This document shows positions 21,299 through 33,118 of a stretch of 64,000 nt of DNA, piece by piece. The stretch comes from Nannochloropsis salina CCMP1776 (taxonomy: Eukaryota; Sar; Eustigmatophyceae; Eustigmatales; Monodopsidaceae). Both the position numbers and the translations under genes were made by a program. The DNA is taken from the NCBI GenBank assembly GCA_004565275.1, contig SDOX01000002.1, positions 1,124,884 to 1,188,883 of the forward strand, in the 5' to 3' direction. Below the pieces are notes generated by a model. It was given only the letters and a program-made list of their open reading frames with translations, had not been told where the DNA came from and searched no databases. Numbering within the stretch: position 1 is the first letter of the stretch; every line of letters begins with the position of its first letter.

Positions 21299-23685
21299 CT
21301 TCTGCTATCAGTCGAAGTGAGGTCCTGTCACGTTGCACCCGTTCGGGGGAAAAAAAATGATAGATAAGAAAACGCCACAGACAATCACTTCTCTACGTAG
21401 AAGATTGTCCGCGGTGGGAAGTAGAGAGTACATTTTTCCCAGACGAGGTAGCAGCACATCCACAAGGAAGCACTGGCTGCATCGCTAACTCGAATTAGTG
21501 GTGGTTGCGGAGAGAGGCGGCAGGCCCGGACGCCGCCATGGCATGCGAGGCTGGCACATTTAAACCCAATAGTTGCTCTTACAGGACGTGGTGAATATAC
21601 TATTCGCCATTCATGTGTCGAAAGAACGCTGGCCAGGTTGTCTTGGTCGCGCCAGCAAGACACGAGAAGCTGATGCCCCGTGGGAGCGTGTACTTCCGGG
21701 GAGCTTAGTTGCTGCCAGGAGCTTCAAGTGCAGAAAATTGACGCACAACCACACCAAAAAATCCATATGATCATTCATTCAGGGAACGAGCCGTCGCGTC
21801 AATTTTCAAATGAATTATTGGTGACATACAAATGTGTGCGTTGTATGAATGCATAGTCGTAAATACTGTAGAGATTTCTTTTTCGGAGGCGCGCAAACTT
21901 GTGTTGTAAAATCTCGATCGGGATGATAGATCCCGAATGTAAACCTACGATTGTCAAAGATGGCTAAAATGTGCTGATTTTCAAGTCTCGTAAAGTCAAG
22001 GGCCTGTATATTCATAGTGGGGCCTTGTATGTGTTATTGAACGTTGAATAAAGAGAGACGACAATCAGGTAATCGCCATGGACACAACCGCAAGTACAAG
22101 CACCCCGGGCAGATTGACCAGAAGACGATTGGCGACAACAAGCAAGCTTTTTAAAGGGAAAGCAAGCAAACACGAGGTCACCTAGGTTACCTACCTTGGC
22201 TGCTAGAGTGGCGTGTCAAAAGGGTAAATGGATTGAACGAGGCTTCGTGCCTAGTTTGGCACACGGGGCCGTGTGGCGAACAGCGTGTGAATCAGTAAAT
22301 CACGGTTTTGAGACAACTATGGAGGGCAAATCATTTATGTAATTAATGATAATAATAATATAATAATGCCATTCGCTTTGACGATTGATTTTTTGGTCCT
22401 TCATGTTTTTTCTTTCGACCATCGACTCTCCTTGTTGTTTAAATTGCTCGCTGGTGAGAGAAGGCAATTGATGCATAAAGGCGCGCTGCTAATGTGACCA
22501 TCCAAAAGGCCACACGCGCTCGCTCTCATGTCTTCCCCCTACTTTCCAACGAAAAAGTGTGACGCGCAAACTCCTTCTGATTCTCTCCCGGAGCTTATCT
22601 TGAAATTGAACGAACATTATATAAATCTCAAACTGTGGCACTCATCCCCTTGTTCCATACAACAGAATTCTGATACGACACAGCTACTAGGTGACGCACC
22701 GATACATACGTTCAGACTGAATACAGTCCGTCATACATGGGCCCTCAGTTCTTTTCTCTTTCCTTTCTGGCTAAATTCCTTAGAAGCATCAGCCCTGCTT
22801 TGGACCCCTCCGTTGTTTTCATGTGCCCTCGCAACGTCACATCGTCTAATGCATAGAAATTTTCCTGATCGCGGTCCTCGGACACCGTAGCAGGGCTTCA
22901 GTACATACGACAATACACTCTTTATACCAATATTTAATCATTTTCCAAGTCATAGTCAAAGGCATAGTGTCTCTCACCCTCTCCTCGAATGCGTGGTCAT
23001 CCCTACAAGAAAGATAGGGTGCACTCATGGACTCCCTTTCTAAACCTGCTGCTTCAAATCCTTCGCCACCACATTCAGACAGATTGATTCAATCTTTTTG
23101 GCTTCCCATCCACCTGTTGCCCTATCACTTACTGGTTCTGCTGCAAATTGTCAAAGTGCTTGTCAAAGCTTCGCTAAACTTTACGCTAGTTTAAAAAAGA
23201 ATTGCTCGGGAGTCTAAGAACACCAGCATCGCATTCAAAAAATGCTATCATGCCGGTGGTGAGAATGGATGCCTCCATTTTCCACTCTATGTTGTCTACA
23301 GATGCTGAGAGCTTGCCACGTCAAAACTACAACATGACATGCAAACATGTCGTCCTTAAATATACGTGAAACCCCCGCGTGTAATATTCAACAAGAAAAA
23401 GACAAGCGTCGCAAACGCATCCCGATCTCTCACCATATTCCACAAGCATAGTCTCTCCGTCCCAAAGGTCCTGCTGAATCCTGTGGTATCTCTGTCGAAC
23501 ACCAGGCCCGCCAGACCATTCGTTTTATCACCATCACCGGCGCTCATGAGATGCGCTCATACGGCGAAGTTACATACACTATGCCCGAAACGACGGGCAC
23601 ATACAGGCCCCAAAAAGCAGCAGGCCTCTTGACCTGCTGTGAACGCACGATCCCTCCCTCCGTCCATTCTCAATGGACTCCTTCA
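21299..23685. other. Long gene-poor intergenic region
   Basis: 2.4 kb upstream of the carbamoyl-phosphate synthase and downstream of the SHAQKYF Myb gene. It is AT-richer than the genes, with a (taa/ata)-rich patch at about 22336-22370. Short frames exist (for example 120 codons at 22528-22890 +, 92 codons at 21385-21663 -), none with a recognisable domain or leader. No tRNA or tandem repeat array was seen. Confidence 0.4.
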
Positions 23686-24222
23686 CTATACCACAGCCGT
23701 CAAGGCCGTATCTTCCCCTTCCCACATGAAGCGGCTCAAAAAATCCTCGTCGTGGGGACCGGGTTCCAGCATACCCATGCAAGGGACTGGCCCTCCCTGA
23801 AACGCGTTCTGTTGTTGAGCCATGAATGAAAGAGAGGTTGGGTTCTCGCCCTGCGAGAGTCCCCCTGACGCGGCTGCCGTGCCAAAGAGCAGAGCTCCCC
23901 CCCCTTTCTTCAGGTGTGTCATGATCTTGCCGTCTTCGCAAGCCTCTGCGCCGCCCTCGTGGCTCAACCAGGCGTTGTTCAATTGCGTGAAATCATCCAA
24001 AACGGGCGGCTCCGGCTGGAGAAGCTCGTGCTCTCGCGAGCTGTCGTGGTGATGACCGGGTATCCCTACTCCTCCGTCTTCCCTGGCGCCTCCTGGTGGC
24101 TGCGCCCGCCCCTGACATTCAAATCCTTGTACTTGTTGCTGCTGTTGATGTCGTAATTGGAGATCCCTGTTTCCAGCTTGTTCTGGCACATGCTGTGCTG
24201 GCTGCTCTTGCTTGAGCTGTGA

Positions 24223-24268
<46 letters not shown>

Positions 24269-25995
24269 AAGTAAAGCTGTTGGAGCTGCTGCTGGTGCTG
24301 TTTGGGTCGCCCTCCCAGCGAGGCGGTGATCGAAGAGGAGGAGCCGACGGTCGACAGGAGCGGGGGCAACAGTCGGGGGGTACACGCGGACTGAGGCGGC
24401 GCCAGCTGCTGTTGCGGAAGCCCCTGCAGGACCTTGCCCTCTTGGAGTAATTGCTGCTGTTGCTGCTGGTGTGACGATGGCTGTCGAATTGCTGGCTGGC
24501 TGGACATAACTTGATCCATTTCCGACTCCAATAGCTCTTGCGGACCGTGGTAATTCAAGTTCTGGGAGGGGGGTTGCGGCTGACGCTCCAGCGTTGGGTG
24601 GGGGTGGGGGTCAAGAAGCAGCGTGGAATGCTCCATCGCCTTGTCGGGGTGAAAATGGCCCTCGTCGTTGAAAAACAGGCAGGCCAAGTCCACGTCCAGC
24701 GGATTCTGTTCTCCTTCCACCTCACGGTACTCATGGTCGTGGTGGAAACCCTCCAGATCCTGGAATTCGCAGCCCGACTGGTGCGGCTCCTCCCCGTCCC
24801 CCTTCTCCCCCTCTCCACCACTGACCACGGGAGAATGCGGGGCGGAGGAGGACGTTACGGAGGAACAGGCCGAGGAAGACGTGGCTCCGCCAGAAGAGGA
24901 GCCGGAAGAAAATGCCGAGTAGAAAGCCTCGCCTCCATCTTCACACATGGCGGCGTACGTGTTGACGGCCCCGACAGACCCGGGCATCAAGGAGCTCGCC
25001 TCCAGCAACCTCTCTTGTGTTCCAGGAGCCTGAGATAGGGGCCCGGAGAAAGGAGCGACCGGGTGATCTTTGCCACGCTGCTTGTGGCTCCCGTGGGTCT
25101 TGGCAATGCCCGTGAGCACGGATGGCGGGAAGGAGACTTGAGGGAGAGTGACGGCTTTCAATCCCTTCTGACCACCTGCTCCCCCCTTTCCCTTGGTTGA
25201 AGACGTGATCGCCTTTCCATTCATCATAACTGTGCCTGTCAAACCCAGTTTCTTCGCCTTCTCGATCTTGATGAGGTATTTTTGAGCATGAGTCCGGATT
25301 TGCACCACCGTGCGGGTTTTCACAATTTGGCTGATTTTCTTCCACGATTTTCCATATATCTCCAAGCCTTTCAAAAAGAGCAAATGCTCTTCCTCATTCC
25401 AACGACCGGGTGAGTCCCGTGGAGAGGAGTCGCGTTTACTGAGCGGACTAGTGCTTGGAATATCGGGAGCGGCGGCGGGGGACATGGGCGAAGGGGAAGC
25501 ATTGCAGACACTGCTTGTCACGTAGTGGGACAGCTGGGAAACCGTCAGCAGGGGAAAAGGACTGTCACTTCCGCTTCCACTGCTTGTATTGCCATCCGAT
25601 TCGTTCCCGCTGACGCCAGAGACGCATGGCACTTTGCGTAGTTTGTTACCCTCCACAATCTTGAAATAGAGAGAAGGACAGGGAGCAGGTTGAATTTGGA
25701 TTTTAAAAACGATCGGCAAGCAGTGATATCGGTCGAGCACCAAACAACAACAATGTACAAGAACGGTCTTAGTTAAATGAAAGGGTTTCAAGCAGAAAAG
25801 ATTGAGCTCTCACGCGGTCATGCAGCAAAGAACAAGACATTCGCACCATATGTTCGAAACGTCAATGCCCCAAAAAGCAGGCAGACACACACAAGCCAAG
25901 GGTAGAGCTGAATGACAAAGATTATTAAAGCATAAGACAAGAAGAATAGGCAGGTATTGAAAAAACATGCTCACCTTTTTCGTCCTGCTCGGCAT
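23686..25995 (-). CDS. SHAQKYF-class single-Myb transcription factor with polyglutamine tract
   Basis: Proposed exons 25995-25975 and 25659-23686 (intron 315 bases, AAAAAG|GTGAGC ... TTTCAAG|ATT) give 664 residues. The Myb repeat (about 90-145) reads GRWNEEEHLLFLKGLEIYG, then SWKKISQIVKTRTVVQIRTHAQKYL. The third-helix signature THAQKYL is the variant of SHAQKYF found in the plant CCA1/LHY/REVEILLE and MYBS families and in many algal Mybs. One repeat binds DNA, classically evening- or GATA-like elements. The remainder is Ser-, Pro- and Gln-rich, including 15 uninterrupted glutamines and several shorter Q runs, typical of an activation domain. The first exon encodes only seven residues (MPSRTKK) and its acceptor is CAAG rather than CAG, so the start is less sure than the body. 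Divergent from MnmA. Confidence 0.82.
24224..24268 (-). repeat. (CAG)15 coding microsatellite
   Basis: Fifteen uninterrupted copies of TGC on the + strand, read as CAG for glutamine in the Myb-like gene on the minus strand. Shorter Q-rich runs flank it. Pure codon repetition, rather than mixed CAA/CAG, indicates recent or unstable expansion. Confidence 0.95.
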
Positions 25996-27417
25996 GATGC
26001 TTGATAGCTGTAGGAAGGTCTGACAACCGAAGACTCTCCCTTGGGCAACGTGAACGACACGATTACGTGACGAATCAGTTACAAGTTTGCGGGACACCCA
26101 GCAGAAAGAAGTCTGCCCAAAATTTGTGTCGTTTTCAACCGACCTAGTGTTGCAAAGTGAGAGGGAAGGAGAGTCGATCATACCGTTCAAGGGTCGCATA
26201 TCTCACGCAGCGGGCACGTCCAAGTACGAATTATCGATCAATATACCTTTTACATGTATCTTTCACATGCACAACATGTGGCTTTCTTTCATGTCCTGGC
26301 ATTGGTGACGGGAGAAATACAGGCAGAAGGAGAGAGCGTCGCACGCGGACACGTCTCGATCACCCCCGCAATGCTGCAGGCATCAACATCAACACTGCAG
26401 CAACAATTCCAAAAAACAGCCGCAAAACCCACGCCATACCACCCCGTCCCCCATCAAATTCGACGACACACATGTTGATGCCCAAGAATCAGGGTCGTTT
26501 CCCGGCGGATGCCGGGAAAAAGGGCAAGCAATGTCCCGGAAAAGAGCAGGTGTCGAGGAGGCGGAGGGGGGAGGACGTGGCGTTCCCCTTCCTATCGCCC
26601 TCTCTCTCCTTCGGACCCTGACCGCAAAGAATCGACCGCATCTCCCCCAAGGAGACCTTCCGACCAAGCCCACGACCATGCACACGACCCGGCACTTTTT
26701 GGTGCACATTTTAGTGGACACATTTGACCACGTGCGCACCGCCTCGGGTGAGGTTCCGGGAGACTTGGCCACTTCTGAGAGGCCGGCCTAGCCTTTGCGG
26801 CCGTTTAAACCGCGAGCGTTTAACTCCAGACTGCCTAAGTACGTCAGCACCTGCTTGGCTTTTTCTGGGACTTGTGGCGACGAGAACTTTTTGGGGACTG
26901 CCTGGAAGGATGAGGAAATAGGGGTGTGGGATGTTGAGGGTTCGGGACTAGTTGCAGGTATGGCATTGTGGCGTTGGCACATCCGGCTTTGAGTTGCCAT
27001 ATTGGTTGATTTTGGTGCACTGTTCATGATTTGGTATCTTTGTCGTGAAACCAGCATCTGGTGTGATGCAGTCGTGGAGATCTTGCTGCTCGCCAGCCAC
27101 GCAAATATGATTCTCCACCCGCATCCTATTCAACTTCACTTGGTCACTAATTTTACGGAACACAGGGGAAAGCTACGATGGTTGATTTTACATTTAAGAT
27201 ATTGCGCAGGCTTGCTCGTCGTGGATAGCTCGCCCTTCACAACAGGTTGAAGGGGTGAAGGGGGATGGTGGAGAAGAGGGGGGTGGACCCCAATACACTC
27301 CTTCCATCCTGCACAGAAAGCCGGCAAGTTTACTTACGTGTCGTCGTTGCATCCCGCAAATAATCACAACATTTTAAAAGTTTTCTTTAGTATTTGTGAA
27401 ATACTCTGGCCAGTGCC
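25996..27417. promoter_or_regulatory. Long divergent intergenic region between Myb gene and MnmA
   Basis: 1.4 kb between two divergent starts. Open frames of 127 codons (26389-26772 -), 154 codons (26157-26621 +) and 89 codons (26788-27057 -) occur; the last ends with a helix-like VPEKAKQVLTYLGSLEL but has no clear start or partner exon. None is called. No RNA gene recognised. Confidence 0.35.
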
Positions 27418-28809
27418 ATGGCCGGCACATTCATACGTAACCGGCTTCTTCCTCGAGTGGCAGTAGGCCTCTCTGGCGGCGTCGACTCTTCAGTCGCAGC
27501 CTTGCTTCTGCTCGAACAAGGTTACGCAGTCATCGGCGTTCACATGCAAAATTGGGACACTACAGACGAGGCCGGTGCAAGCGCATGCCCTTACACAGAG
27601 GACTTGAGAGATGCCGAAGCAGTGAGCAAACAGCTGGGGATCCCATTCCACAAGGTCGATTTCTCCCGTCCGTATTGGACGCACGTGTTCACTCCGTTCT
27701 TGGAGGAGTATGAGAAGGGTCTGACCCCGAATCCAGACATACTCTGCAATCGCGAGATCAAATTTGACCGGTTCCAAGGATTTGCCCGGGACGTGGTGGG
27801 CACGCCCTGGATCGCGACGGGCCACTACGCCCGCCTTCGCCACTTCCCTTCGCGTGGCCCCTCCCTACCTGCTGGCCCACTCCCGTCCTCCACTTCAGAA
27901 GGAGGGCCGCGCAATCCACGTGCATGCAGCGGCTCGCCTTCTTCCCCTCCGGAGCTGTGCACAGGGATGGACGAGGCGAAGGACCAAAGCTACTTCCTCT
28001 CCCAGGTGCCGACCCGGGCTTTCCAACACGTCCTCTTCCCGCTGGGACACCTCCGAAAGGGGCAAGTGCGCGACATGGCGCATGCGGCGGGACTTTGCAC
28101 GGCAGAGAAGAAGGAGAGCATGGGCATATGCTTCGTAGGCAAGCGACGGATGGGCGCGTTTCTGCCCGAGTATCTCCAGCCGCGGGCGGGGACCTTCGTG
28201 TCCGTGACCACGGGCGAGGTCCTGGGTACGCAAGAGGGGGCTTTGACTCTGTTGACGGTCGGACAGGGGGCAAGGATAGGGGGGGCAGAGGAGAAGTGGT
28301 TCGTGTGTGGGAAGGACATGGAGGCAGGGAGGATATACGTGGCGCCCGGGACGGACCACCCCGCGTTGTACTGCGACTGGCTCCTGGTGGCGAAGGAGGA
28401 ATTCAATTGGATCGGACAAGCTCCATGGGAGATGGGGAAGGAGTACGAGGGCAGGAACCAGCCGACCGACCGCCTGCCTTCCACAGCATCCCCCTCCGTC
28501 GCGTTTCGGTGCGAATATCGAGCCCGATACCGGCAGCCCTTGGCAGGATGCCTGGTATCTACCTCCTCGGATCACCCCGGTATGTTGCGTGTGGACTTTG
28601 ATGTGCCTCAGCGAGGGGTGGCCTTGAGCCAAACACTGGCTTTGTACGCCGGTGAACGTTGTCTGGGAGGAGGGGCAATTGTGGAGGTAGGGCCGAGCTA
28701 CTACGCGCAGGGGAAGCGCCTGCCCGAGAGGAGGTTGACATGGGCCGTATCTGAAGGGAAGCGATGCGTTGCAGAGGCGAGGGGTGGGGAGGAATCATCC
28801 AGGGCCTGA
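27418..28809 (+). CDS. tRNA-specific 2-thiouridylase, MnmA/MTU1 type
   Basis: The enzyme thiolates U34 of tRNA-Lys, -Glu and -Gln, in eukaryotes in mitochondria (and in algae possibly plastids). The intronless frame of 463 residues starts with a short basic leader (MAGTFIRNRLLPR). The PP-loop SGGVDSS lies at 19-25. The nucleophile Cys110 is in NPDILCNREIKF and the second catalytic Cys238 is in MGICFVGKR, so the active-site pair is complete. GMDEAKDQSYFL (tRNA-binding region) and the C-terminal beta-barrel with FRCEYRARYRQP and LSQTLALYAGERCLGGG are present. An insertion rich in Pro, Ser and Gly at about 143-182 follows the GHYARL motif. Length is somewhat above the bacterial 360-370. Neighbours give no operon context. 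Confidence 0.95.
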   Translation: MAGTFIRNRLLPRVAVGLSGGVDSSVAALLLLEQGYAVIGVHMQNWDTTDEAGASACPYTEDLRDAEAVSKQLGIPFHKVDFSRPYWTHVFTPFLEEYEKGLTPNPDILCNREIKFDRFQGFARDVVGTPWIATGHYARLRHFPSRGPSLPAGPLPSSTSEGGPRNPRACSGSPSSPPELCTGMDEAKDQSYFLSQVPTRAFQHVLFPLGHLRKGQVRDMAHAAGLCTAEKKESMGICFVGKRRMGAFLPEYLQPRAGTFVSVTTGEVLGTQEGALTLLTVGQGARIGGAEEKWFVCGKDMEAGRIYVAPGTDHPALYCDWLLVAKEEFNWIGQAPWEMGKEYEGRNQPTDRLPSTASPSVAFRCEYRARYRQPLAGCLVSTSSDHPGMLRVDFDVPQRGVALSQTLALYAGERCLGGGAIVEVGPSYYAQGKRLPERRLTWAVSEGKRCVAEARGGEESSRA

Positions 28810-29677
28810 AGGGCGAGGTGCGGGCAGCGTGGAAGCTCGCAGACTCGCAGGCGGGAGGGGAGGGAGGGTGTTTGTATGGAACCCGGCCTTGAGAAGCATG
28901 AAGTAACGTCGAATTCCGTTCCCGCCCGGAAAAAGTACGGTTCAAGCTCGCAAGAAGGGCTAAAAGAGAATTGTTTCTTCTTTTGCAACGTGGCTGAGAG
29001 TTTCTAGCTGGTTCCGATGTCGTACAGAAATTGACATTCGACTCGAGGGACGGGAAGGTTTCATGGAGCTCTTCCCCCCTAGTTTTCGCTCTGGTGCCTG
29101 AAACACCCCAATACGGTGGAATCATTGTGCACTGCACTGCGCACCGCGCCGCATCCCTCCCTCTCACCCCACACGTCCCCCTCCCCGACTCCTCCCTGAA
29201 TGAAATCTGACCACGAGCGGGGGTATCAGACTTCCTTCCATCCCTTTTTTTGCCCCCTTCCAACCACCTTATGTTCAGTTCATGCTTGCCGCGCTCCCAT
29301 ACTCCCCCGCCTCCTGCGGCCTGATGCCACAGATGAGGACAGCGGGCCTACCACTGCTGATTTGCTTTGGCTTCTCGCCCTTGCTATTTCCTTTCTTCCC
29401 ACGTTTCTCACCTCCGGCGCTATGTATCAACAGATGAGTGGTCCATTACTCTATTGCCCCATATTGCCCCCCTTGAATCCCGCACAAAATTAAAACAAAC
29501 AAAAGTTAGAAAATTTCCCCGACGCTTTGCAAGCAGAGCGAGTCTCAACACGTGTAAAGCTTCCCACTGTCCCTGCCAATCCTCACCATCTTCTCACTCT
29601 CGTCCTTTTCACCCTATCGCTAAAAATTTGGTACAAAAAATCATGGTTCATCCTTCTCCGCTGCTTTATCCCCGACA
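28810..29677. other. Convergent 3' intergenic region
   Basis: 868 bases between convergent stops of MnmA and the lysine-rich protein gene. Frames here lack start context or domains. No RNA gene or repeat recognised. Confidence 0.4.
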
Positions 29678-30619
29678 TCATTCCGCTGTCCTCGTCGTCT
29701 CTTCTACAGGTCCCTCCCCCCCTTCCTCGGCCGCTCCCTCCCTCTTGACCTTGCTCTTCCTCTTGTTGGTCACCACGCGCCACCCAGCGTCCGGGTCGTT
29801 GAAGGCCTCCCACTGCGGTCACAAGAAGGGGGGGAGCAAAAACGTATGAGGTGAAAAGAATCTTGCGGGTCAAGAGGACAGAGCTTCCCTGAAACCATCA
29901 CTTCTTAGGCCTCCTTATCATCTCCATTCCCCCTTTCCTACCTCCTCCACCGTCCCTCGGTCGTTATTGTAGACGAAGGTCGAATTCGGCTGGCCCGCTT
30001 CCCCCTGGACTTGTCTCCCCCCCATGGACGGCTCCTTCGCCTGCGAGGATGAATTTCCACCTCCCGTCGCCCCTTCTTCCAGGGCACCCTTTTTCTTGTG
30101 CTTGTTCTTTTTCTTTTTGTTCTTCCCCACCTCCCCCCCTGGATCCGGGTGGACACCATTGCGGGCAGCTGCCATGGCGGCCGCGGGCGCCCCACTCGCT
30201 GGGGTGGGCACGCTCTGTTTTTTCGCCTTTCCTTGCACCGACTTCGTGGCCCCTGCTTTCGACGGCTGCTGTGCTTGATGTCGCGGTGGCGGCAAGGGCT
30301 TGGAGGCGCCAGCACCGTTCCCTCCCATTCCCTCCGTCTTTTTGGACTTGCCCTTCTTATGCTTGTGCCCGCCACGCTTTTTAGAGCCGTTGCTGCCTCC
30401 ACAGGCATGGGAGGCCATCAACCCCAGCCCTGTATGTGGTGGATCGGGAGGAAGATTACAGGAGGGAGGTTGATCGTTGCGTCGATCTTACGCCATAATC
30501 GTAAGGACGCGGGGCCTCCCGCCTCGTCTACCTCCGAAACAAAATACCTTTAAAACCTCAATCTGTACTAAAACACGCCCAGCAACGTTTATTCCCCCCA
30601 AGAAATGTGACTCGCTCAT
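29678..30619 (-). CDS. Lysine-rich protein with N-terminal hydrophobic segment, unrecognised
   Basis: Three exons, 30619-30532, 30429-29942 and 29812-29678, fit in phase (TCGGAG|GTAGACG...CATACAG|GG; GAGGAG|GTAGGAAAG...CCGCAG|TGG) and give 236 residues. The product starts MSESHFLGGINVAGRVLVQI and has one weakly hydrophobic stretch (about 13-36). It then has a long Lys/Gly/Pro/Ala-rich middle with KKRGGHKHKKGKSKK and KNKKKKNKHKKKG blocks that could bind RNA or act as nuclear/nucleolar signals. The end is a compact conserved-looking motif (WEAFNDPDAGWRVVTNKRK) and an acidic tail. A Trp-containing C-terminal motif after a disordered basic region suggests a partner-binding peptide. No family is recognised. 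Exon 1 is the least certain part; without it the first ATG is 30418. Confidence 0.55.
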
Positions 30620-31571
30620 GACATACGAGCACTGTTCACCCCAACTCACCAAGCAAGGTAGCAGCTCCTGCGCTCATCAATACCACGTTGGGGTCCACGC
30701 CTTGGGTATCACTCCATTCTTTTACCAGAGAGTAAACCGTAGACCTAAAATTTTCCATATTACTGTGCCAGACACGTTGTACAACTATGCAGTTGTGTTG
30801 TTGAACGCTTATTCCTGCAAAGAGTCGCCGTCGCGGTCACTTCGAAAGAGTGCAAGAAGGCCTCCTTTATCCCCTGAGATTGTGATACGGTGCGACGGAC
30901 GTGGGGAAAAAGTAGTGCAGAGTCGTCAGTACGGCGTACTCCAAAAATGCACGATTTCATACATCTCCTCTCCTGGTTCCAAATGCATCCGACCCCTTTA
31001 TGGCGTCTGACAAAGAGGCGAGTCTTTCCATTAGTCAGATGACTTGACGCAGCTCCTGATGTCGAACAAGCCGTTTACTACCTGTCCCGTGACATTTCTA
31101 AGTTATAGCTCTTTCCCCCAGCATCTAGCACACATTTCTTCTCGACTCGTAATACTAAACCCTTGAGACGGAGGTCGCTTTCGGGGAATGTGGTCACTGG
31201 TGTGGCAGTCCACACGATTTATGGCGGGTGGGGAAGGGAGAGCTTCTCTCACGTCCCAGACGTTTCTCGCCTGCTGAAGCCCTAAGCATAAAGCACGATT
31301 GATTGCCCTCCTTCATCCTTACTTCTGGCGTGTGCCTGAGGGCCTAGGGCTGATACGGGCGTGTGTGGTCGTGCCCCGGTGACAGGATTGCCCAGGATGG
31401 CGTGTCAGTGACGGAGTATGACAACATGGGGTGTGATCATGCACGCACGCCACATGTGCCTTTAGGCGAGAACGAAAGGTAAAGGTCAAAAGCAGATGTC
31501 CTCCAGGCAGCATGGACGATGCATCGGGCTTTATTTAGTTTCATCGGTTCCTTGAATGACGTTTTGCTTCC
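30620..31571. other. Intergenic region between two tandem minus-strand genes
   Basis: 952 bases. A 177-codon open frame on the + strand (30477-31010) overlaps the first exon of the lysine-rich gene antisense and has no domain. No RNA gene recognised. Confidence 0.35.
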
Positions 31572-33118
31572 CTATCCCACCATTTCTTTCATTTGTCGAA
31601 GACATTCCGATAGTTTCTTGGTCTCAATGAGACTAATCACCACCCCTTGACCGGCCACGCTCTCACCACCCTCTCTCTCATTTTTCGCGCCGACCTTGCT
31701 ACTTCTCTTTCTTTTTTTGAGCACTTCAACAGCCACTTTCACATCACTCTCCCCATCTTTCATCAATTCGTATTTGCCGTTTGGTTCTTTTCCTTTCTTT
31801 TTCGCCTCCTGAGGCGGTGCACGAGCGAAACAGTAATTCATTTCTGCGGCCTGCACCAATAATTCGTCTTCGAAGCGATCATATATTGCTTCATTCGGTG
31901 CATAGGGTAATGAGGACGCGTTCTTATTGTTTCCACGTCCCAGATCCACTGAGCAAGGGCTTAGGGTAATCAGGTTCTTGATAGCTGGGAACGTTGCCTG
32001 TGACAGTGTAGCGAAAAATATGAGCGGACAGACGAGAAGGAGGAGGGGGATTGGAAGACGCGCCACGCACACCCATTTCAACGAGCAAGGAGACCTCATC
32101 CCTTCCCCGTACATCATTGGATTGTGCCCACGCCCGGTCCTCCTCGCTGGACGAGTGAAGGACGGGCACCAAGGGTAGAGGTAGGTTGACGAAGCGGGCG
32201 TGCAAGAACACAAAGGTTTCCGGGCTCCCCAAGGCATGCTCCAAGGTCTTTTTCAATGTGGGTGGACAGCGGGGACGCAACAAGTTGTCGCAGAGGCTTT
32301 GTATCCCCTCATTCTTTTGATGCGCGGCCAGGCTGAGAGTGGTGGCAAAGGCGAAGACGTCCGTCTCAGCCGTACAATGGATAATGCTTCCCAAGCCTTT
32401 CTCTTCGACTATTAGGTCTGCCAGCGCGGTTATATTCACACCCTATGTGAGGAGTGCATGATGGCGCGGAAAAATGGGAAAAGGACGCAGGAGGGGGGCA
32501 GCATGGGTCATCGCGACGATAGGATCCCATCCTTTCAAGCGTATACTCTTTTGCCCTTTTTCGGGCGTATCGAAAGGATTAATCGCCTTGTCTATCATTT
32601 ACCTCCGGCTCTAGCCACTGCAACAGGGAGCGAATCCCAAAGAAGAAGTTTTCCTCTGGGTCGGAAACATCGAAGCTCACTTGTACTTCCTTGCCGTTTT
32701 CCTCCTTGATCTCATGCTCCTTTATCGACCTCTCTTTCTCTTTGTAGTTCTTAGAAATTGTAGAGCTTGCGCCACCAGTAGTGGAGTTTTTGGGGTCTTC
32801 TTCATCGCTACTACTGCTGCTGCTGCTCCCGCTACCGACCTCCCCTGTCCCGTAGAGCTTGATTTCGTCCTCCGTGTAGTCGTCGTCGGAGGAAGAAGAA
32901 GAAGAGGCCAACGAAAGCACTGTCCAAAAATGTACAATGTGAAAAAATGTGAATACTTTTAATTCTCGAAGCTTTGCGCGAATCCGCAGGGCGTTGGCTT
33001 GTGTTTTCTCATCCTTACCTGCTGCCTCCGTTCCACCTGGGGCTGGCTCCGCATCCTTGTGCGGCCGCTTTCCGTACCCTTTCGGGGTCGAAGAGGTGCT
33101 CTTCGTCTTTTTCTTCAT
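31572..33118 (-). CDS. BCP1/BCCIP family protein
   Basis: Yeast Bcp1 chaperones ribosomal protein Rpl23 and aids nuclear export; animal BCCIP binds BRCA2 and p21. Four exons, 33118-33019, 32919-32603, 32442-32113 and 31997-31572, with introns of 99, 160 and 115 bases, join in phase to 390 residues. The N-terminus is lysine-rich, then an acidic, serine-rich tract (ASSSSSSDDDYTEDE; SSSSSSSDEEDP). The family core begins VQVSFDVSDPEENFFFGIRS and continues ALADLIVEEKGLGSIIHC, the family's conserved middle. The last exon carries the conserved EDELLVQAAEMNYCF block and ends VISLIETKKLSECLRQMKEM. Acidic N-terminus plus core matches the family architecture. Nuclear location is expected. It is divergent from the GH81 gene, 391 bases between starts. 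Confidence 0.85.

Noticed and set aside
22528-22890. 120-codon plus-strand frame
   Set aside because: No conserved features; isolated in an AT-rich gene-poor stretch.
26157-26772. Frames of 154 (+) and 127 (-) codons between the Myb and MnmA genes
   Set aside because: They overlap each other on opposite strands and neither has a recognisable domain.
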